A stretch of DNA of 64,000 nt from Letharia columbiana (Eukaryota; Ascomycota; Lecanoromycetes; Lecanorales; Parmeliaceae). The stretch covers positions 809,001 through 873,000 of the forward strand of contig NW_023501052.1 of assembly GCF_014066305.1 (NCBI RefSeq), written 5' to 3'. Shown here piece after piece: positions 10,847 through 21,069 of the stretch (its first letter is position 1; every line of letters starts with the position of its first letter). A program made the position numbers and the translations under genes. The notes beneath the pieces are model-generated. The model was not told the DNA's origin. It ran no database searches and saw only the letters and a program-made list of their open reading frames with translations.

Positions 10847-13159
10847 ATGCTGCTCTTGGGCAAATCTCTCAATACAGCGTTACTCTTCCTGGTCCCAATT
10901 TCGGCAATACCATTGCCCTCTAGAGTTCTTAACCCGGCAGCCGTACCAAACGCAAACGTGTCTTCACCCCAGTTCAACTCGACAAATCCGGTCTCGAATC
11001 TGGATTCACCAGCATACCAAGTTCTATGCTTCGATATCAGAGCAAGTCTCGATCTTACCGCAGTAGCTCAAGATTGCACCACGGTCCTCAATGATGTCAT
11101 TCTTCGCCTTGATGGACCATTTGAGAGGCGACCTTTCTCCGAGCAAATGTACATGGAGTCGTATCGCGACTGGCTCCCCGCGCGATGGATCTTTGGTCAA
11201 TGCAGTGTCTATGTCAACTCTGCACCGAGCGCCTCGATTGACCTGTTTACTCTTTTTGAGGTTGCACTGACGGCAAACAAAATCTTGTCAGATTGCGTGA
11301 CGAGTCACAGGAAGGCCCAAGGGGGATCAATGCCCATCGGGTCGCGCGTAATGTCGTATTATGTTGGTTTGCAAGGATACCTACCAGATGTTAACGTCAA
11401 CGCTGTCAATGACGCTGACATTTCGACCCTTCCTAATTCGGAAGTCTCCAAGCGAACTCCGAATGCCAACCTGGCAAATCGCGGTCCGGCAGGACTTCAA
11501 CCGCGAATGTTGGGTTCAAACGGGGCGTTAGTATCTCTGAATGAGACACGATCTCAATCGAATTCTACGGGAGATCCGAAGGTACAGATCGGCCACGAAA
11601 TCGACTGCTATCCAAGGGGATCTCGCCTACCTGGTGCCAATGCAAAAGACTGCAAGTTCATTATCAACACAATCATTCTTGGCATGAAGGATCCGCTTCG
11701 GGCACAGACTTGGGGTTACACGGATACTGCGGAAATCAATGTTTCACTGCCAGAAAACCGATGGATTTTCGGAAACTGCTTCATGCGTGTTCGAAACATA
11801 GATGAAAAGCAGGTCGATAGGTTCCGCCCAGTGGACGTTGCAGAAGTGGCACAGCGGATAGTTCAGAAATGTGTCGCCGACACTAAAGAACCATTGGGTG
11901 GAAATGCTGATATTGGTCGTTTGAAATTTCCACTGAGTTTCTATGTTGTTGTGTCGGGCATACAGACGCGAAGTGGAGAAAGCCTAGGGAGCGATACCAC
12001 ACTTTCTCTTCCGTCGGGTGGGCCTCGCATCCTCGAAAGCAGATCATCCCCGATTGTGCCAGAGCATAATTCGTTGTCAATGACTCTTACGGATGGGTTG
12101 AAAGCCCGCAAAAGGTATCCAGTGCACTGCTTCGACCCCGCCTCAGTCCACCGCTTGCTGCCTGCTATTGCCTCGGATTGTAATGTTATCATAAACGAAA
12201 TAATCCTGAGGCTACCAAACCCGATGATGGAGCAGACCTTTGGCTACACAGACGCTGCGGACATCAATATCATGAAAACGGAATATAACAATTGGCACTA
12301 CGGGCAATGCGTGGTTTTCATCAAGAACAATGATGAAAGCACGATTCAGGACCGGTTCCGGTTTCTTGACGTGGCTTCTACGGTCAACAGGATCTTGGAC
12401 CGATGCTTGGACGGGTCCAAGTTTGCAATAGGTGGAATCGCCGATGTTGGGACAGCTGCAGATAAATTCTACGTAGGTGTCAGCGGCTTCGGCTCAACAC
12501 ATCTTAGAAATGGCACAATTCTCGAGGTGCCATCCGGTACAGGAGTCTCGTCGCCGTCCAGTGCAATATCTGCATCGCCACCGAGAAACCGGACAGTATC
12601 AACACCTTCTTACGAATACAGTGGCACCGAGTCCGCCAACCTGGATAAGCGCTCGAGCAACACTACCAAGTATCCAGAAGCCAGCGGTAGATTCGCTCCA
12701 TTGGTGAGGTGCCTTGGGTCCGGCATGCCCGCTGCTCAAAAGATAAATACACAAGATTGCACCGATGCCGTCATGGTACTTCTCAGCGATCCAAAGATCT
12801 TGGTCCCTCAACTCTTCACAACGGAACCGACGGGCGGTATCGAAATGCCATTCGTACAGCATAGTAAAAGCTGCTATTTGATGATGGATACCAGTTTAGA
12901 CCTGTCGATCTCGGATTACATCACGTTACTTAAGATGGTATACTGGGCATCCGAGATTATGCTGAGGTGCATCTGCGGGAGAGAGCAAGGATTTGGGGGT
13001 ATCTCCACGCTTGATGCAGATAAAGGAATCTTCGTGAGTGTGACGGGTGTGGACTTGACAACTGTGAGAAATGGGCTAGCAAGCTTGTCAGATGAAAGTA
13101 CTTCTGCCATCAGTTTGGAGAATAGTTCCTTGCAGATAGTCGATCTAGGACAGAGTTGA
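10847..13159 (+). CDS. Secreted four-domain cysteine protein with Kex2-type linkers, 770 aa
   Basis: An intronless ORF with a signal peptide (residues 1-20, ALLFLVPISA core). Four homologous units of about 130 residues follow. Cysteines lie at 61/77/119/150, 254/269/311/342, 428/445/488/520 and 622/638/676/708, so the spacing is nearly constant (about 16, 42, 31). Shared landmarks are a DC pair, a following hydrophobic helix (VIINEIILRL in unit 3), W-x-(F/Y)-G-(Q/N)-C, an RFR-x-(V/L)-DVA helix ending in Cys, GG-x-A-D-(I/V)-G, and a closing V-x-VSG strand. Each linker carries a dibasic site: SKR (202-203), RKR (421-423), DKR (601-602), and is rich in Ser, Asn, Pro and Gly. The layout suggests a secreted precursor cut by Kex2 into four disulfide-bonded domains. 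The cysteine pattern faintly recalls Hce2/Ecp2-type effectors, but I would not assign that family. Function unknown. Confidence 0.8.
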   Translation: MLLLGKSLNTALLFLVPISAIPLPSRVLNPAAVPNANVSSPQFNSTNPVSNLDSPAYQVLCFDIRASLDLTAVAQDCTTVLNDVILRLDGPFERRPFSEQMYMESYRDWLPARWIFGQCSVYVNSAPSASIDLFTLFEVALTANKILSDCVTSHRKAQGGSMPIGSRVMSYYVGLQGYLPDVNVNAVNDADISTLPNSEVSKRTPNANLANRGPAGLQPRMLGSNGALVSLNETRSQSNSTGDPKVQIGHEIDCYPRGSRLPGANAKDCKFIINTIILGMKDPLRAQTWGYTDTAEINVSLPENRWIFGNCFMRVRNIDEKQVDRFRPVDVAEVAQRIVQKCVADTKEPLGGNADIGRLKFPLSFYVVVSGIQTRSGESLGSDTTLSLPSGGPRILESRSSPIVPEHNSLSMTLTDGLKARKRYPVHCFDPASVHRLLPAIASDCNVIINEIILRLPNPMMEQTFGYTDAADINIMKTEYNNWHYGQCVVFIKNNDESTIQDRFRFLDVASTVNRILDRCLDGSKFAIGGIADVGTAADKFYVGVSGFGSTHLRNGTILEVPSGTGVSSPSSAISASPPRNRTVSTPSYEYSGTESANLDKRSSNTTKYPEASGRFAPLVRCLGSGMPAAQKINTQDCTDAVMVLLSDPKILVPQLFTTEPTGGIEMPFVQHSKSCYLMMDTSLDLSISDYITLLKMVYWASEIMLRCICGREQGFGGISTLDADKGIFVSVTGVDLTTVRNGLASLSDESTSAISLENSSLQIVDLGQS

Positions 13160-13770
13160 GTGAGAATGAGGAGTTGGGGGTCAACTCTTACGCACTGAGG
13201 TGGAAGAGCTTGAGAAGTACACCGTCGGATGTACAGGATAAGAATACAAGCTTCTTCACCTTTCCAGTATGGCAACTATAAAAGTCAACATTTTGAGGCG
13301 ACTTGATACCCAAATTGTCGTAGCTTCATAAGGTTAGGAGATGCATAAACTCGGATAACAAGATAGGAGCGATAAACCGGAACCTCAATGGCCGTTCAGG
13401 CTTTGTGGCATTGAGTCAATAGTTGCTGGCTCTGCGGCTGGCTTCTGGGTAGCAAGCCTGCGAACCTGTGGCTATCGAGACTTGAAATGTTAGAGTCTGG
13501 TCAAGGAAGCTATGTTTGGAATAGACCGACATGACTTTTTCACTTGTTGTTGGTCTTCAAGTCTTCGCAGCATCGTCATAGGCGGTCGGCCAAACCTCGG
13601 GATCGTCACAATGCAGGGTCCAAGTTTATACCAGCTTTTGCAGCGCTCTCCCTGTGAACACCACACCTTTACCCACGACTCCAACAATCTACCAGCCTAC
13701 TTAAATACCTCTTCAGACTCTGAGAAATCCACCAGACCTATTAAATCCCCTATATACTCTCAGCGCCATC
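13160..13770. other. Intergenic: 3' UTR and SGT2 promoter
   Basis: Between two rightward genes. The last 150 bases before the SGT2 start are pyrimidine- and CA-rich (for example around 13660-13760), as in fungal core promoters. No further feature seen. Confidence 0.45.
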
Positions 13771-15107
13771 ATGGTGAGTTCCACCAAGCTTCGCAGTCCC
13801 ACCAATGCTAACCACCCCATAGGCGTCCACCCTCGACACCAAAAAGCGTCTCGCCCTTGCCATAATCGACTTCCTCTCCACCTCCCTCAAAGACGGCACC
13901 ATAACGCCTGAAGACACCGAGAGCATAGAAATAGCCACCTCCTGCATCGCCGACACCTTCCACGTCGACCCCTCCAATAAATCGCACATGACAGACGCCA
14001 TCGGCTCGCAATCACTCCTGAGCATCTACGGCGTTTACGAGAAACTCAAGGGCAAAGACACGACCGGAGCCAGTAGCAGCAGCAGCGGCGGCAACACGAC
14101 CGGAGCCAGCGCACCCAAACCTGCAGAAGCCGTCTCCGCCCCGACCCCGGAATCCGAAGGCTTCAAATCCCAGGGCAACGCCGCCATGGCGCGCAAAGAC
14201 CACCCGGCCGCCATCGACCTCTACTCCAAAGCCATCGCCATCGCCCCCATGAACCCCATCTACCTCTCCAACCGCGCCGCCGCCTACAGCGCCAGCCACA
14301 AGCACGCCGAGGCCTGCACCGACGCCGAAATGGCCGTCGCGGCCGACCCGAAGTACACCAAGGCGTGGTCGCGGCTCGGGCTGGCGCGGTTCGTGCTCGG
14401 GGACGCGAGGGGCAGCATGGAGGCTTATGGGCAGGGGATCGAGTATGAAGGGAATGGGGGAAGCGAGGCGATGAAGAAGGGGTTCAAGACGGCGAAGGAG
14501 AAGGTGGACGAGTTGGAGAGGGAGAGGGCGGCTGGTGGGTTGGAAGAGGATCTCGATGACGGGACTAGTGCGAGGGGCGCGAGTGGTGGGGGAGGTATGC
14601 CAGATCTCAGTGCCCTGGCGGGTATGATGGGCGGCGGCGGTGGGAGGGGTGGAGGAGGCATGCCGGATCTCGGTGGCCTGATGAGCAACCCCATGTTCGC
14701 GAATATGGCGCAGAACCTCATGAGCAATCCGGAGACACTGCAGGGCTTGATGAATAACCCGCAGTTGAGGGGCATGGCGGAGAGGTTTGGTCTCGGTGGT
14801 GGGGGCTCGGGAGGTGCTGGGACAGGAGGAGGAGGAGGAGGAGGCATGCCTGATCTGAGTGCGCTGGCGGGCATGCTGGGCGGCGGGAGGACGGGGAGGA
14901 GCAGGCGAAGCAGGTGCTGGGAGAGGAGGAGGTGCCAGTGGGGGAGGGGGCATGCCGGATCTGGCCGCTATGATGAACGATCCGAATATTGCTGAGATGT
15001 GAGTTTAAACCCTCTGCGTTCTTTGGTGGCATGGGGACGGGAATTGACAATCATCCAGGGCACGAAATATGATGGGTGGAGGCCGAGGCGCTGGTAGAGG
15101 ATCATGA
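13771..15107 (+). CDS. SGT2: Sgt2/SGTA co-chaperone, TPR and glutamine/glycine-type C-terminus, one apparent frameshift
   Basis: Sgt2 receives tail-anchored proteins from the ribosome and passes them to the Get4-Get5/Get3 pathway, while its TPR binds Hsp70/Hsp90. Coding exon 1 is only the ATG (13771-13773), followed by an intron at 13774-13822; exon 2 opens ASTLDTKKRLALAIIDFL, the SGTA homodimerisation domain (residues about 1-65). Three TPRs follow from SEGFKSQGNAAMARKDH to about residue 215 (NPIYLSNRAAAYSA, AWSRLGLARFVLGD). The tail has NP-rich MSNPMFANMAQNLMSNPETL and repeated MPDLSALAGM units. At GGG 14885-14887 one extra base breaks the frame; beyond it the correct frame reads MPDLAAMMNDPNIAEM. 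A last intron (14999-15058) leads to ARNMMGGGRGAGRGS and the stop at 15105-15107. About 408 aa when restored. Confidence 0.88.
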
Positions 15108-15488
15108 ACTATGCATGTGGATGTCTTCCGGTGGACATGTGTCACTATAGAAGATTATGAATCCATTCCACACAAGAGCGTTGCTGATGTAGACTATCGG
15201 GCAAGGACGAAGGACCTGCGCTCAAGCTATTGATAGAGTGGGGATATGACTGCCTCTGTCTAACATTCACAAGAACGATCATGTTGACCCCAGTCCCTTC
15301 CCCAAAACGAGTATGAACGGTGCGTGAAACCTCGCGCAAATGGGAAACCAGTCTCGGAGTTCGCCCCCGTAGTTCACCAGATTCCACTGCAGTAGATCCA
15401 GCTGAGACGAGCTTCCTCGGCGTCTGAACCGGAACACCTGATCATTTTTTCACATTTCAAGAACTGTACCTCTTCTCATTCGCAAACC

Positions 15489-17748
15489 CTACCAATGCTT
15501 CCCCCTGACCACCAATCCCATCCCCTCCCATGCCCCCATCAGCTCCGCAACCCTCTTCCGTTTCCACCCCTCTCGGACCGGAATGGTCTCAATGGCATGA
15601 TGTCCGTCGAAATAATTGACGCATATATCCCAGGCCGATTGCGCGTCGACGCCTTGAGTGTTTAGAACGTACGCTGATAGGGCGGAGAGGTAGCGAGAGG
15701 GGAGGGCGGATGCGAGACGCGGGTTTGGGATTAGGGAGGGGGTGTGGGGCGTTGTGGGTTGGGGAATGGGGAGGGTGGTGTGGGTGCTTGAGGTGGGGGA
15801 GGGGGAAGCAGAGGATGTGTGGGGAGGGGGCACGCTTAGGTTTGTGCTGCTGGCGCTGGAGGTGTCGGTGTCGGTCTCGTCGGTGCTCTCGGTTTCTGAG
15901 AATTTCTTCTTGCGTGATGCGTTCATCACTGTCTCCTTGGCCACAGCTTCCTTAATATCGGCTGGTACTCGCACCCATGCAAATGTTCGGAGCTGAGTCA
16001 CCCAGCCTCCACGCATCAGCCAGGCCAAGATATCCATGTAGGTTGGCTTGTGGTCTTTGCTGGGGATGAGAGCTGAGTATGGTCTCGGCGTGTGCGAGAG
16101 CATGTAGAGAATCTTGGGTAGTGGTGGAAGCGCAGGAAAGAGCTTGGCAAAGTTCTGAGATGCGGTTGCCAAATTCCGCATGTCGGCATTCGGTGATACT
16201 ATGTAGACGTCGCGTTGGTGGAGTGGTGGGATTGCTCGGGCACGCCGCCAGTATATGAGGTGGGAGGCGAGGAATTGGATCTCGGTGAGGGGGATTCCTG
16301 AGGATTGGGAGATTTGCAGGAAGGATTCGTTGGATGTGGTGACCCGGAGGTAATGGGTCAAAGGTCCAGTGATGGGCGATGCGGTGGCATTGATATCTGC
16401 CATGATTGAATGAAGGTCTGATAGCAACAAAAGGGTGAAATGTGCCCCTAGTTGGGGCCCGTTACCCTGGACGTCGTCGTCCGTTGGCATGGAATTGGCG
16501 GTCGTCAGCCAGAGGCCGGGCAGCTGGGGCGCGAGTGCGGTTGGGAGGATTGAGATGGAGGTGGGGAACGGGATCTGGAGAGATAGAGACAAGGCTGGAC
16601 TCAAACTGATATGGGCGATTTGAGAAGCGGTGATGCTGTTGTAGAGGGTTGATATGGCTTTCGCGAGACTAGACCGCGAGATTATGTCGTGATACAAAGT
16701 TGCCAGGTTTTGCTTTTCGCCTGTACATATGAGCGATAGTCAAGACTGTTGCTGAACGCGTCTTACTGTTTGATTTGTCCATATGCTTTGTCAATGATGT
16801 GATCACAGCTGTTTCCCTCGCCACATAACCTGAACGAGTTTGCTCCCACTTCAAAGCCTTAGAAAGTTTCTTGGTGACATTGTCGTACATCTCTTTCACC
16901 CGTAGGTGATATTCAAGCGGTGGCGGCCGGAGCACGAAGACGACGTGAAACATTGCCAGAGGCTTCTGTTTTTCCTTGATTAATGGGAGCATATCTGACT
17001 TGCTAGTTCTATTACTCTTCGTGTCTGGTGTCTGTACAACAGGCTCTCCGTCCTCGATCGCATCTTCCTTCTTCAGTGTGTCTTCATCTCGATGGGAGTC
17101 CGACTGGCTCTCCAAGTGAGTGTCGACGCCTGATGTCCCACTGTCCTTGTTCGCATAATCAAACGTCTCTACTTTGGTGCCCTTGCCCTGCTCCCGGACA
17201 TCCTTGACTTTCTCTGCAGTCACATCACTTTTGCTAGACGACCTTCTCGGTTTCCTTGGTTTCTTCCAGGTACCCTCCGGCCTCGCAAAAACCGGGCGGC
17301 CCAGAAATACCTTGTCGTTCAGGCCAACTTCGAACCTCTTCTTGTGACAGCTCACAGCAGGTAGTAGCACCTTGGACAGAACACTAGACTGGTAGCCGAA
17401 TAGATCGTTCCATTGTAGCTTCGCCTTAACCCCTTTCAACCCATCGCTCTTCTCTGGTGACGCAGAGCCATATTCATCCACTTCGGGAGTACTTTTCCCC
17501 GTGCCATTCTCCCCCTTTGGCTCAATAGGTTTGGGGATCTCTGTTGAAGAGTCTTGGCTTTCGTCATCGCTTGATGAGCTGGATGAATCGTCGTCCGCAG
17601 GGCTCTCTTTAAACATGTCTGTGAAATGCGTATTGTCTTCACCCGGTTTTGGTGGGTAATGAAAGATGATGCGTGGCTCGGATGTGGTTTTCACTAGCAA
17701 GAGTATCGCCACGAGGCAAGGGTTGGGAGGTAGAGGATAGGATGCCAT
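15489..17748 (-). CDS. NPR3: Npr3, GATOR1/SEACIT subunit, 737 aa
   Basis: Npr3 with Npr2 and Iml1 forms SEACIT/GATOR1, the GAP complex that turns off TORC1 when amino acids are scarce; it acts at the vacuole. Two exons (17748-16767, 16720-15489) are joined by a 46-nt intron (GTAAGA...TACAG), with exact codon count. The N-terminus PNPCLVAILLLVKTTSEPRI then FHYPPKP is the family signature of the longin-like domain. An acidic Ser/Asp insert follows (residues about 52-75), then LQWNDLFGYQSSVLSKVLLP and FHVVFVLRPPPLEYHLRVKE. The second exon includes ALIPSKDHKPTYMDILAWLM and RGGWVTQLRTFAWVRVP, then a low-complexity Ser/Thr/Pro linker and a winged-helix-like end (DAQSAWDICVNYFDGHHAIE). Intact, with no frameshift. 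It is tail-to-tail with SGT2 and upstream of COX19. Confidence 0.9.
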
Positions 17749-17841
17749 CTCGCTAACGGAGTATCTGTAGACGCCGAATGCTCCACCTGTAGTGTAGTGT
17801 CGAGGGAGAATGATACGTAGACGTTACAGGGGTCTCAACGA

Positions 17842-18172
17842 TCAAGATATCTTCTTCCCATCATCCCTAACCTTATGTGCCGTGGCTCCACCAGCGTGAT
17901 TTGGTATAGGTTCCGTCTTGTCGTCCTCTGCAAAACCAAGATTCTTCATTTCATCAGGCGCCATTAGATTGTTCTCCATACGACATTTGAGGTACTCCTT
18001 TGCCATCATTCGACATTCTTGGTCATTCGTCCCCTTGACTCTGCGCAAGCATCGGAGGTAGTCTGCTATGATAGGCTTGCACTCTCCGTCATGGTCGAGA
18101 GGGGAAACTCCCACGCTCCGGCGGGATAGGTTTGGCGCTTTTCTGTCCTCCACCAGGTCCACCGAAACTCAT
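17842..18172 (-). CDS. COX19: Cox19, twin CX9C copper chaperone, one apparent frameshift near the N-terminus
   Basis: Cox19 is a soluble intermembrane-space protein of mitochondria needed for copper delivery to cytochrome oxidase, working with Cox11 and folded by Mia40. The ATG at 18172-18170 starts the classic MSFGGPGGGQKSAKPIPPER then GSFP. At a run of four G on the plus strand (18101-18104) one extra base throws the frame; just beyond it the other frame gives LDHDGECKPIIADYLRCLRR. Both CX9C pairs are present (CKPIIADYLRC, CRMMAKEYLKC), followed by NLMAPDEMKNLGF. Restored length is 109 aa. An upstream reading in the second frame gives an unrelated N-terminus and should not be used. The gene is essential for respiration, so a true null allele is unlikely and a sequence error is the simplest reading. 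Confidence 0.88.
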
Positions 18173-18747
18173 CGCCCTGTATCAACGCTTCAACAGCCCT
18201 TGAATGCCAGGTATTCACGGTGTGAAGTGCAGTCTGCTATTGAGAGGGAGGTTTTCAGTTGAACATTCTGACACTTCTTAGAGTTCCCCTGGAGGTTAAT
18301 CTAGTAGTCGGGTGGCTTGGCGGGCGGAAGTCGGAATTCGCCCGGGCGTGGCCGCTTTAGCGAGTGAGCTAGCTGCGACATTCGACTTGATGAACATTTA
18401 TTCTCACCCTCACTCTTCCACTTACTTACCCCCAGATGTAAGATATCCAAAAGCGCCGTCTCTCGTACAGCCTAATTTGGGTGACCCGAAGTCCGAATAA
18501 GGCTACCACCGCGGGTATGAAAGAGAGCGGGCCTTAGCCCTCGCTCGCAGGAACGGTTACGATAACAGGGATCTGAATACTCTATATAGCTTCTTCGAGC
18601 CTGTCTTACCCTCGCCTTATAAGACGAGGTAAAGTATTAATGGGTTTTTTGTTTATGCATGAAGCTCTTATCTGTTATTTATCTAACACCATCCCACACT
18701 CGTCTCTACCTAACACGTATATCCTAGGAGCCTACGCGTGTACCCTC
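18173..18747. other. Intergenic with a short near-palindrome
   Basis: Spacer between the COX19 start and the 3' end of the DUF7704 gene. A 30-bp imperfect palindrome centred on TTATAA lies at 18605-18634 (arms CTTACCCTCG/CGAGGTAAAG) and could form a hairpin, perhaps acting in 3' end formation. No gene seen. Confidence 0.4.
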
Positions 18748-19245
18748 TCAAATCCTCTTCCCCTTCCCGTCCCCCCTCTCCTCTCCCCCCATCCCAACGT
18801 CTAACAAGAACGCCGTCCTAATAAGCGCGACCCCCGCCGTATTCCCCAAACTCGTCCACTCCTCAACCTTCCAGTCTCTCCAATCCGTCCTCCCTCGACA
18901 CACAACACCCTCGTAAATCCACCCACACATAGCAATATCCACCAGCACCGTACTACCCTGTAGCGCGCCCCAGACCGTTAGATCCGTAGGTTTTGCGCGC
19001 AATAGGGCAACCTGCAGGAAGGCTAGGCCTGCGAGGAAGCCGGCCGTTGTATCGAGGAGTGGGATTGTTTCCGTGGTGGGCGGGGAGACGTAGGAGGAGG
19101 AGTAGGAATTCAGGATGGAGGTGGGCGCGAAGAGGTTACCGTAGACGCCGATGATGGATAAGAAGGGATCGACGACTGTGAACCAGATGCGGTAGAAGGA
19201 GGGGATTCGAGACGACATATTTGACGATTCCGAACCCTCATCCAC
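18748..19245 (-). CDS. DUF7704-type four-TM fungal membrane protein, 165 aa
   Basis: An intact ORF. After an acidic start, IPSFYRIWFTVVDPFLSIIG and VYGNLFAP match the opening of a widespread fungal family of small integral membrane proteins. Hydrophobic segments lie at about residues 17-37, 66-86 (TAGFLAGLAFLQVALLRA), 92-112 (LTVWGALQGSTVLVDIAMCG) and 134-152 (LGNTAGVALIRTAFLL). The family has no known function. An in-frame ATG at 19218 (MSSRIPSF) may be the true start. Fairly sure of the family. Confidence 0.7.
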   Translation of the reverse strand: MDEGSESSNMSSRIPSFYRIWFTVVDPFLSIIGVYGNLFAPTSILNSYSSSYVSPPTTETIPLLDTTAGFLAGLAFLQVALLRAKPTDLTVWGALQGSTVLVDIAMCGWIYEGVVCRGRTDWRDWKVEEWTSLGNTAGVALIRTAFLLDVGMGGEERGDGKGKRI

Positions 19246-19286
19246 CCACCAGCATCATTCCTTCCTCCAAGAGTTCCCAAGCCAAG

Positions 19287-20383
19287 CTACTCCCACATCG
19301 GAGAGAAATTATCGAACTCTCGCTGAAGAACGCTATCCCCTTGTTGCTTCGCTTTCATTTTCCACGCCGCAGACTTCATTTCAATAACAATGTTGTCGCC
19401 CTCCTCTTCTGATTTGTGCACAATCTCATCAACCCATTCATCTGCACTGATCAGGCCGAACGATATGTTATCGGTTGTTGGGCCAATGGATCGATCAGTC
19501 GCAATCCGTCGCAAATCCGGGAAAGCTTCTTCTTCTTGCCACTGTAAATCCGCAATGAAATGTACGGCTGTTTTTAAAGAGACACGGATATTATCTACGT
19601 CGTCGGCGATGTCAGCTTTTGCAAGTGGGAGTGACTGCGACCTGATGGTATCGAAAATTATTGGCGCGCTGAGACCATTGTCGTCACCAGTCAAAACCAT
19701 AATCACGGTCTGCCGTTGAACCGGCTCTCTAACTTTATGCGTTCGTGCTGGTTGGTCACATTAGGTGGATCAAAATTATCGAGGACAACAAGTATCGCTC
19801 GATAAAGAGGAAGCAGTCTGCAATTTCGAGGGTCTGGCCAACTACCCAAACGAACTTCGCCAGCCTCCCCTCGTCGGATGATATTCAAAAGTGAGGCTGC
19901 CTGATTGCAGAGACACTTGTGGGCTTCGAGGGTACCGGCTATTGTTTCGGGACCGGTGGAGGAAATCCGGATGGGATTTGCAAAGAATTGACCGAATTCG
20001 ATGTTCGGATCGTGGTTGTGGGAACGGAACCATTGCTTGTAGATACAAGCGAATGTTAAGCGTGGACAGCGTTCATTGATTTGAGCCGAACGCGCCCAGT
20101 ACAATGCTGCTGGTTTGTTGCAGAACTTCTGCAGCGTCCAATCATCAAGTGGCGTTATTGGATTGTTGTGAATGAACATGCCGGTATCTGGGCCAAGGTT
20201 GGATGCCCAGTGGGTTTTGGTTTCCAGGCCGTATACACTTTTCCTGAAAGAGTGATAAGATCTCGTAAGCTCCGATCTAATTTTGGTTTTCATTTCAGAA
20301 GTCAGTGGCTCGTTGACTGAAAACTGTGACCATTCCAGCTTGTCTTTTGAAGGAGGGTTCCGTGACATCGTGTCCAAGTTCAA
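19287..20383 (-). CDS. Unrecognised fungal protein, two abutting reading frames
   Basis: I do not recognise this protein. The upstream frame (20383-19703) reads like real protein (LDDWTLQKFCNKPAALYWAR, RLGSWPDPRNCRLLPLYRAI, LVVLDNFDPPNV) and stops at 19703-19705. The second frame (19706-19287) continues at once with VIMVLTGDDNGLSAPIIFDT, DVDNIRVSLKTAVHFIADLQ and ends DNFSPMWE. The junction has no good intron, and adding one base there would fuse the two, so one gene with a one-base deletion is likely. Upstream, coding character continues in frame (TLFRIFEVLDKLKLQGLNLD) to a TGA near 20490, so the true N-terminus lies further up, perhaps behind an intron or a second lesion. No membrane segment or signal peptide. 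It sits beside an ankyrin-like remnant. Confidence 0.5.
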
Positions 20384-21069
20384 GCCTTGCAGTTTTAGTT
20401 TGTCAAGGACCTCAAAGATACGGAAGAGTGTCGAATCGTCGTGGGCTATAGGACTTGCTGTGTGTAATGGAGGTTCCTCTCAGGAGTCGGGAGCCGTTCT
20501 AGAACCCTCAGTGCGTCGAGATGTGAAGCCTGAATGGTTGTGTAAGTATGTACTTTGAAAAGCATGGTAGTTTCCGTAGTATCCTACTCTATTCTGCTCT
20601 TCGAGAATCTGTGTGCCAAGCCGCTTCACCAGAACGAGCTAGGTCGCACGTGACCCCGAATGAGACTCCAGTCCGGGGCCTCTTGGCAGGCGTTCTGGTA
20701 CTGCTTGAATAGAGTATTGTCCGCAGCAAGAAGTGGATGGCAAGGGTTGCTAAGTCGAAATGGCAGAGAATATCTGATATGTTTCGAGGACAGACGGTAA
20801 ACATGTTGACCAAGATGTTGTTTCTGGAACTGGCAGAAATATCGAGGACTGATACAGGCAGTTTCCTTGGATCTTGATTGTTTTAGAGGGCCCTACTCGC
20901 AGCTCGGAACTCAGACCTATCGGCACCAGGGAGATGACAGCCTTGATCTGGCTCCGAGAGAACTTCATTGTCTTCTCCGAGGCTAAGTTGTCACATTAAT
21001 GGTGATGAACGGCATGTTTTTGTATCGAACAAATCTTCGCTGGATAGAGTTTCAATTTTGCGGTTGAAG

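Noticed and set aside
13808..14953. Long minus-strand ORFs opposite SGT2 (up to 313 codons)
   Set aside because: They are antisense shadows of a G+C-rich gene, with Pro/Ser/Arg-rich composition and no motifs.
4283..18104. Programmed +1 frameshifting as the cause of the many frame jumps
   Set aside because: There is no shared slippery codon or downstream structure, the sites are mostly simple G/C runs, and the affected genes are unrelated housekeeping genes.
17842..18162. Alternative COX19 start reading MDLVEDRKAPNLSRR
   Set aside because: It is the wrong frame upstream of the G4 run. The canonical MSFGGPGGGQ start lies in the other frame 10 bases upstream.
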